This document shows positions 23,720 through 23,944 of a stretch of 23,944 nucleotides of DNA, in pieces. Each line of letters begins with the position of its first letter. The first letter of the stretch is position 1. The DNA is from Xanthomonas translucens pv. translucens DSM 18974 (lineage in GTDB: Bacteria > Pseudomonadota > Gammaproteobacteria > Xanthomonadales > Xanthomonadaceae): the NCBI RefSeq assembly GCF_000331775.1, contig NZ_CAPJ01000527.1, positions 1 to 23,944 on the forward strand. The letters are read 5' to 3'. Made by a program: the position numbers and the translations under genes. A model generated the notes under the pieces. The model did no database searches, was not told the DNA's origin, and saw only the letters and a program-made list of their open reading frames with translations.

Positions 23720-23944
23720 TCACAGGTCGCCGCAGCGCGCCTGCAATGCGGCGATCGCGGCCAGGCCGGCGGTTTCGGTGCGCAGGATGCGCGGACCCAG
23801 GCGCAGTCCGGCGAAGCCGGCAGCGTGCAGCGCGGCACGGTCGCGTGGCGACCAGCCGCCCTCTGGGCCGATCGCGATCGTCGCCGCGTTGCCGGCGATC
23901 TCCAGCGTGCGCAGCCGCTGTTCGCCTTGCGGATCGAGGGTGAG
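23720..23944 (-). CDS. rsmE: 16S rRNA m3U1498 methyltransferase RsmE, C-terminal part
   Basis: The last 74 codons before TGA (23722-23720) are in the window; the rest lies beyond the right edge. RsmE methylates N3 of U1498 in 16S rRNA in the assembled 30S subunit, using S-adenosylmethionine. The trefoil-knot signature of SPOUT methyltransferases is clear: IAIGPEGGWSPRD followed by LGPRILRTETAGLAAIAALQ, which forms the cofactor pocket. It is a housekeeping gene and marks the border of the sugar-utilisation locus. It runs in the same direction as the second receptor but is separated by almost 500 bases, so a shared transcript is unlikely. Confidence 0.93.
   Translation of the reverse strand, partial: LTLDPQGEQRLRTLEIAGNAATIAIGPEGGWSPRDRAALHAAGFAGLRLGPRILRTETAGLAAIAALQARCGDL

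Noticed and set aside
1..23944. CRISPR array, tRNA or rRNA genes, integrase or transposase
   Set aside because: Recurring elements are dispersed palindromic repeats, not regularly spaced direct repeats; no cloverleaf, rRNA or recombinase motifs were seen on either strand.

Overview
The window is GC-rich chromosomal DNA from a gammaproteobacterium of the Xanthomonadaceae, most likely Xanthomonas. Three things point there: long TonB-dependent receptors of the Xanthomonas/Caulobacter type, scattered palindromic repeats with the core GGAGCGGCTTCAGCCGC, and a run of glycoside hydrolases whose family order matches what is known of the nix N-glycan cluster of Xanthomonas campestris. No rRNA, tRNA, CRISPR array or transposase gene was found.

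Layout, read in the direction of transcription (right to left on the minus strand). A TonB-dependent receptor (18431-15747) is followed by an intrinsic terminator. Then comes a close-packed enzyme series: GH29 fucosidase (15640-13946), GH18 endo-glycosidase-like protein (13932-12877), GH20 hexosaminidase lipoprotein (12821-10332), GH2 beta-mannosidase copy B (10246-7616), GH3 with PA14 domain (7574-4887), a broken GH20 tail (4814-4552), GH2 copy A (4534-1847), a broken GH3 tail (1847-1653) and GH125 alpha-mannosidase (1521-55). Divergent from the receptor is a glucokinase-family gene (19229-20251, plus), and convergent with that is a second receptor (23230-20624). The right edge holds the C-terminal part of rsmE.

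Working model (family knowledge plus inference): the receptor imports glycopeptide or oligosaccharide fragments. The exported GH29, GH18, GH20, GH2, GH3 and GH125 enzymes remove fucose, cut at the chitobiose core, and release GlcNAc, beta-mannose, beta-1,2-xylose and alpha-mannose. The glucokinase-like enzyme may phosphorylate a released sugar, GlcNAc being the best candidate. Two LacI-type palindromes (TTGACAGCGTTGTCAA and TTGACAACGTTGTCAT) sit in the divergent region and resemble the NagR operator described for GlcNAc utilisation in Xanthomonas.

The most unusual part is a rearranged duplication at 1567-4869. A unit made of GH20 3' end, a whole GH2 gene and GH3 3' end has been copied next to the original and is bounded on both sides by the palindromic repeats, one junction lying inside a repeat. 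The two GH2 copies are nearly identical at their ends and clearly diverged in the middle. Copy B carries a one-base frameshift in its signal-peptide region. Repeat sequence also forms part of the GH3 signal peptide and supplies the stop codon of the GH125 gene.
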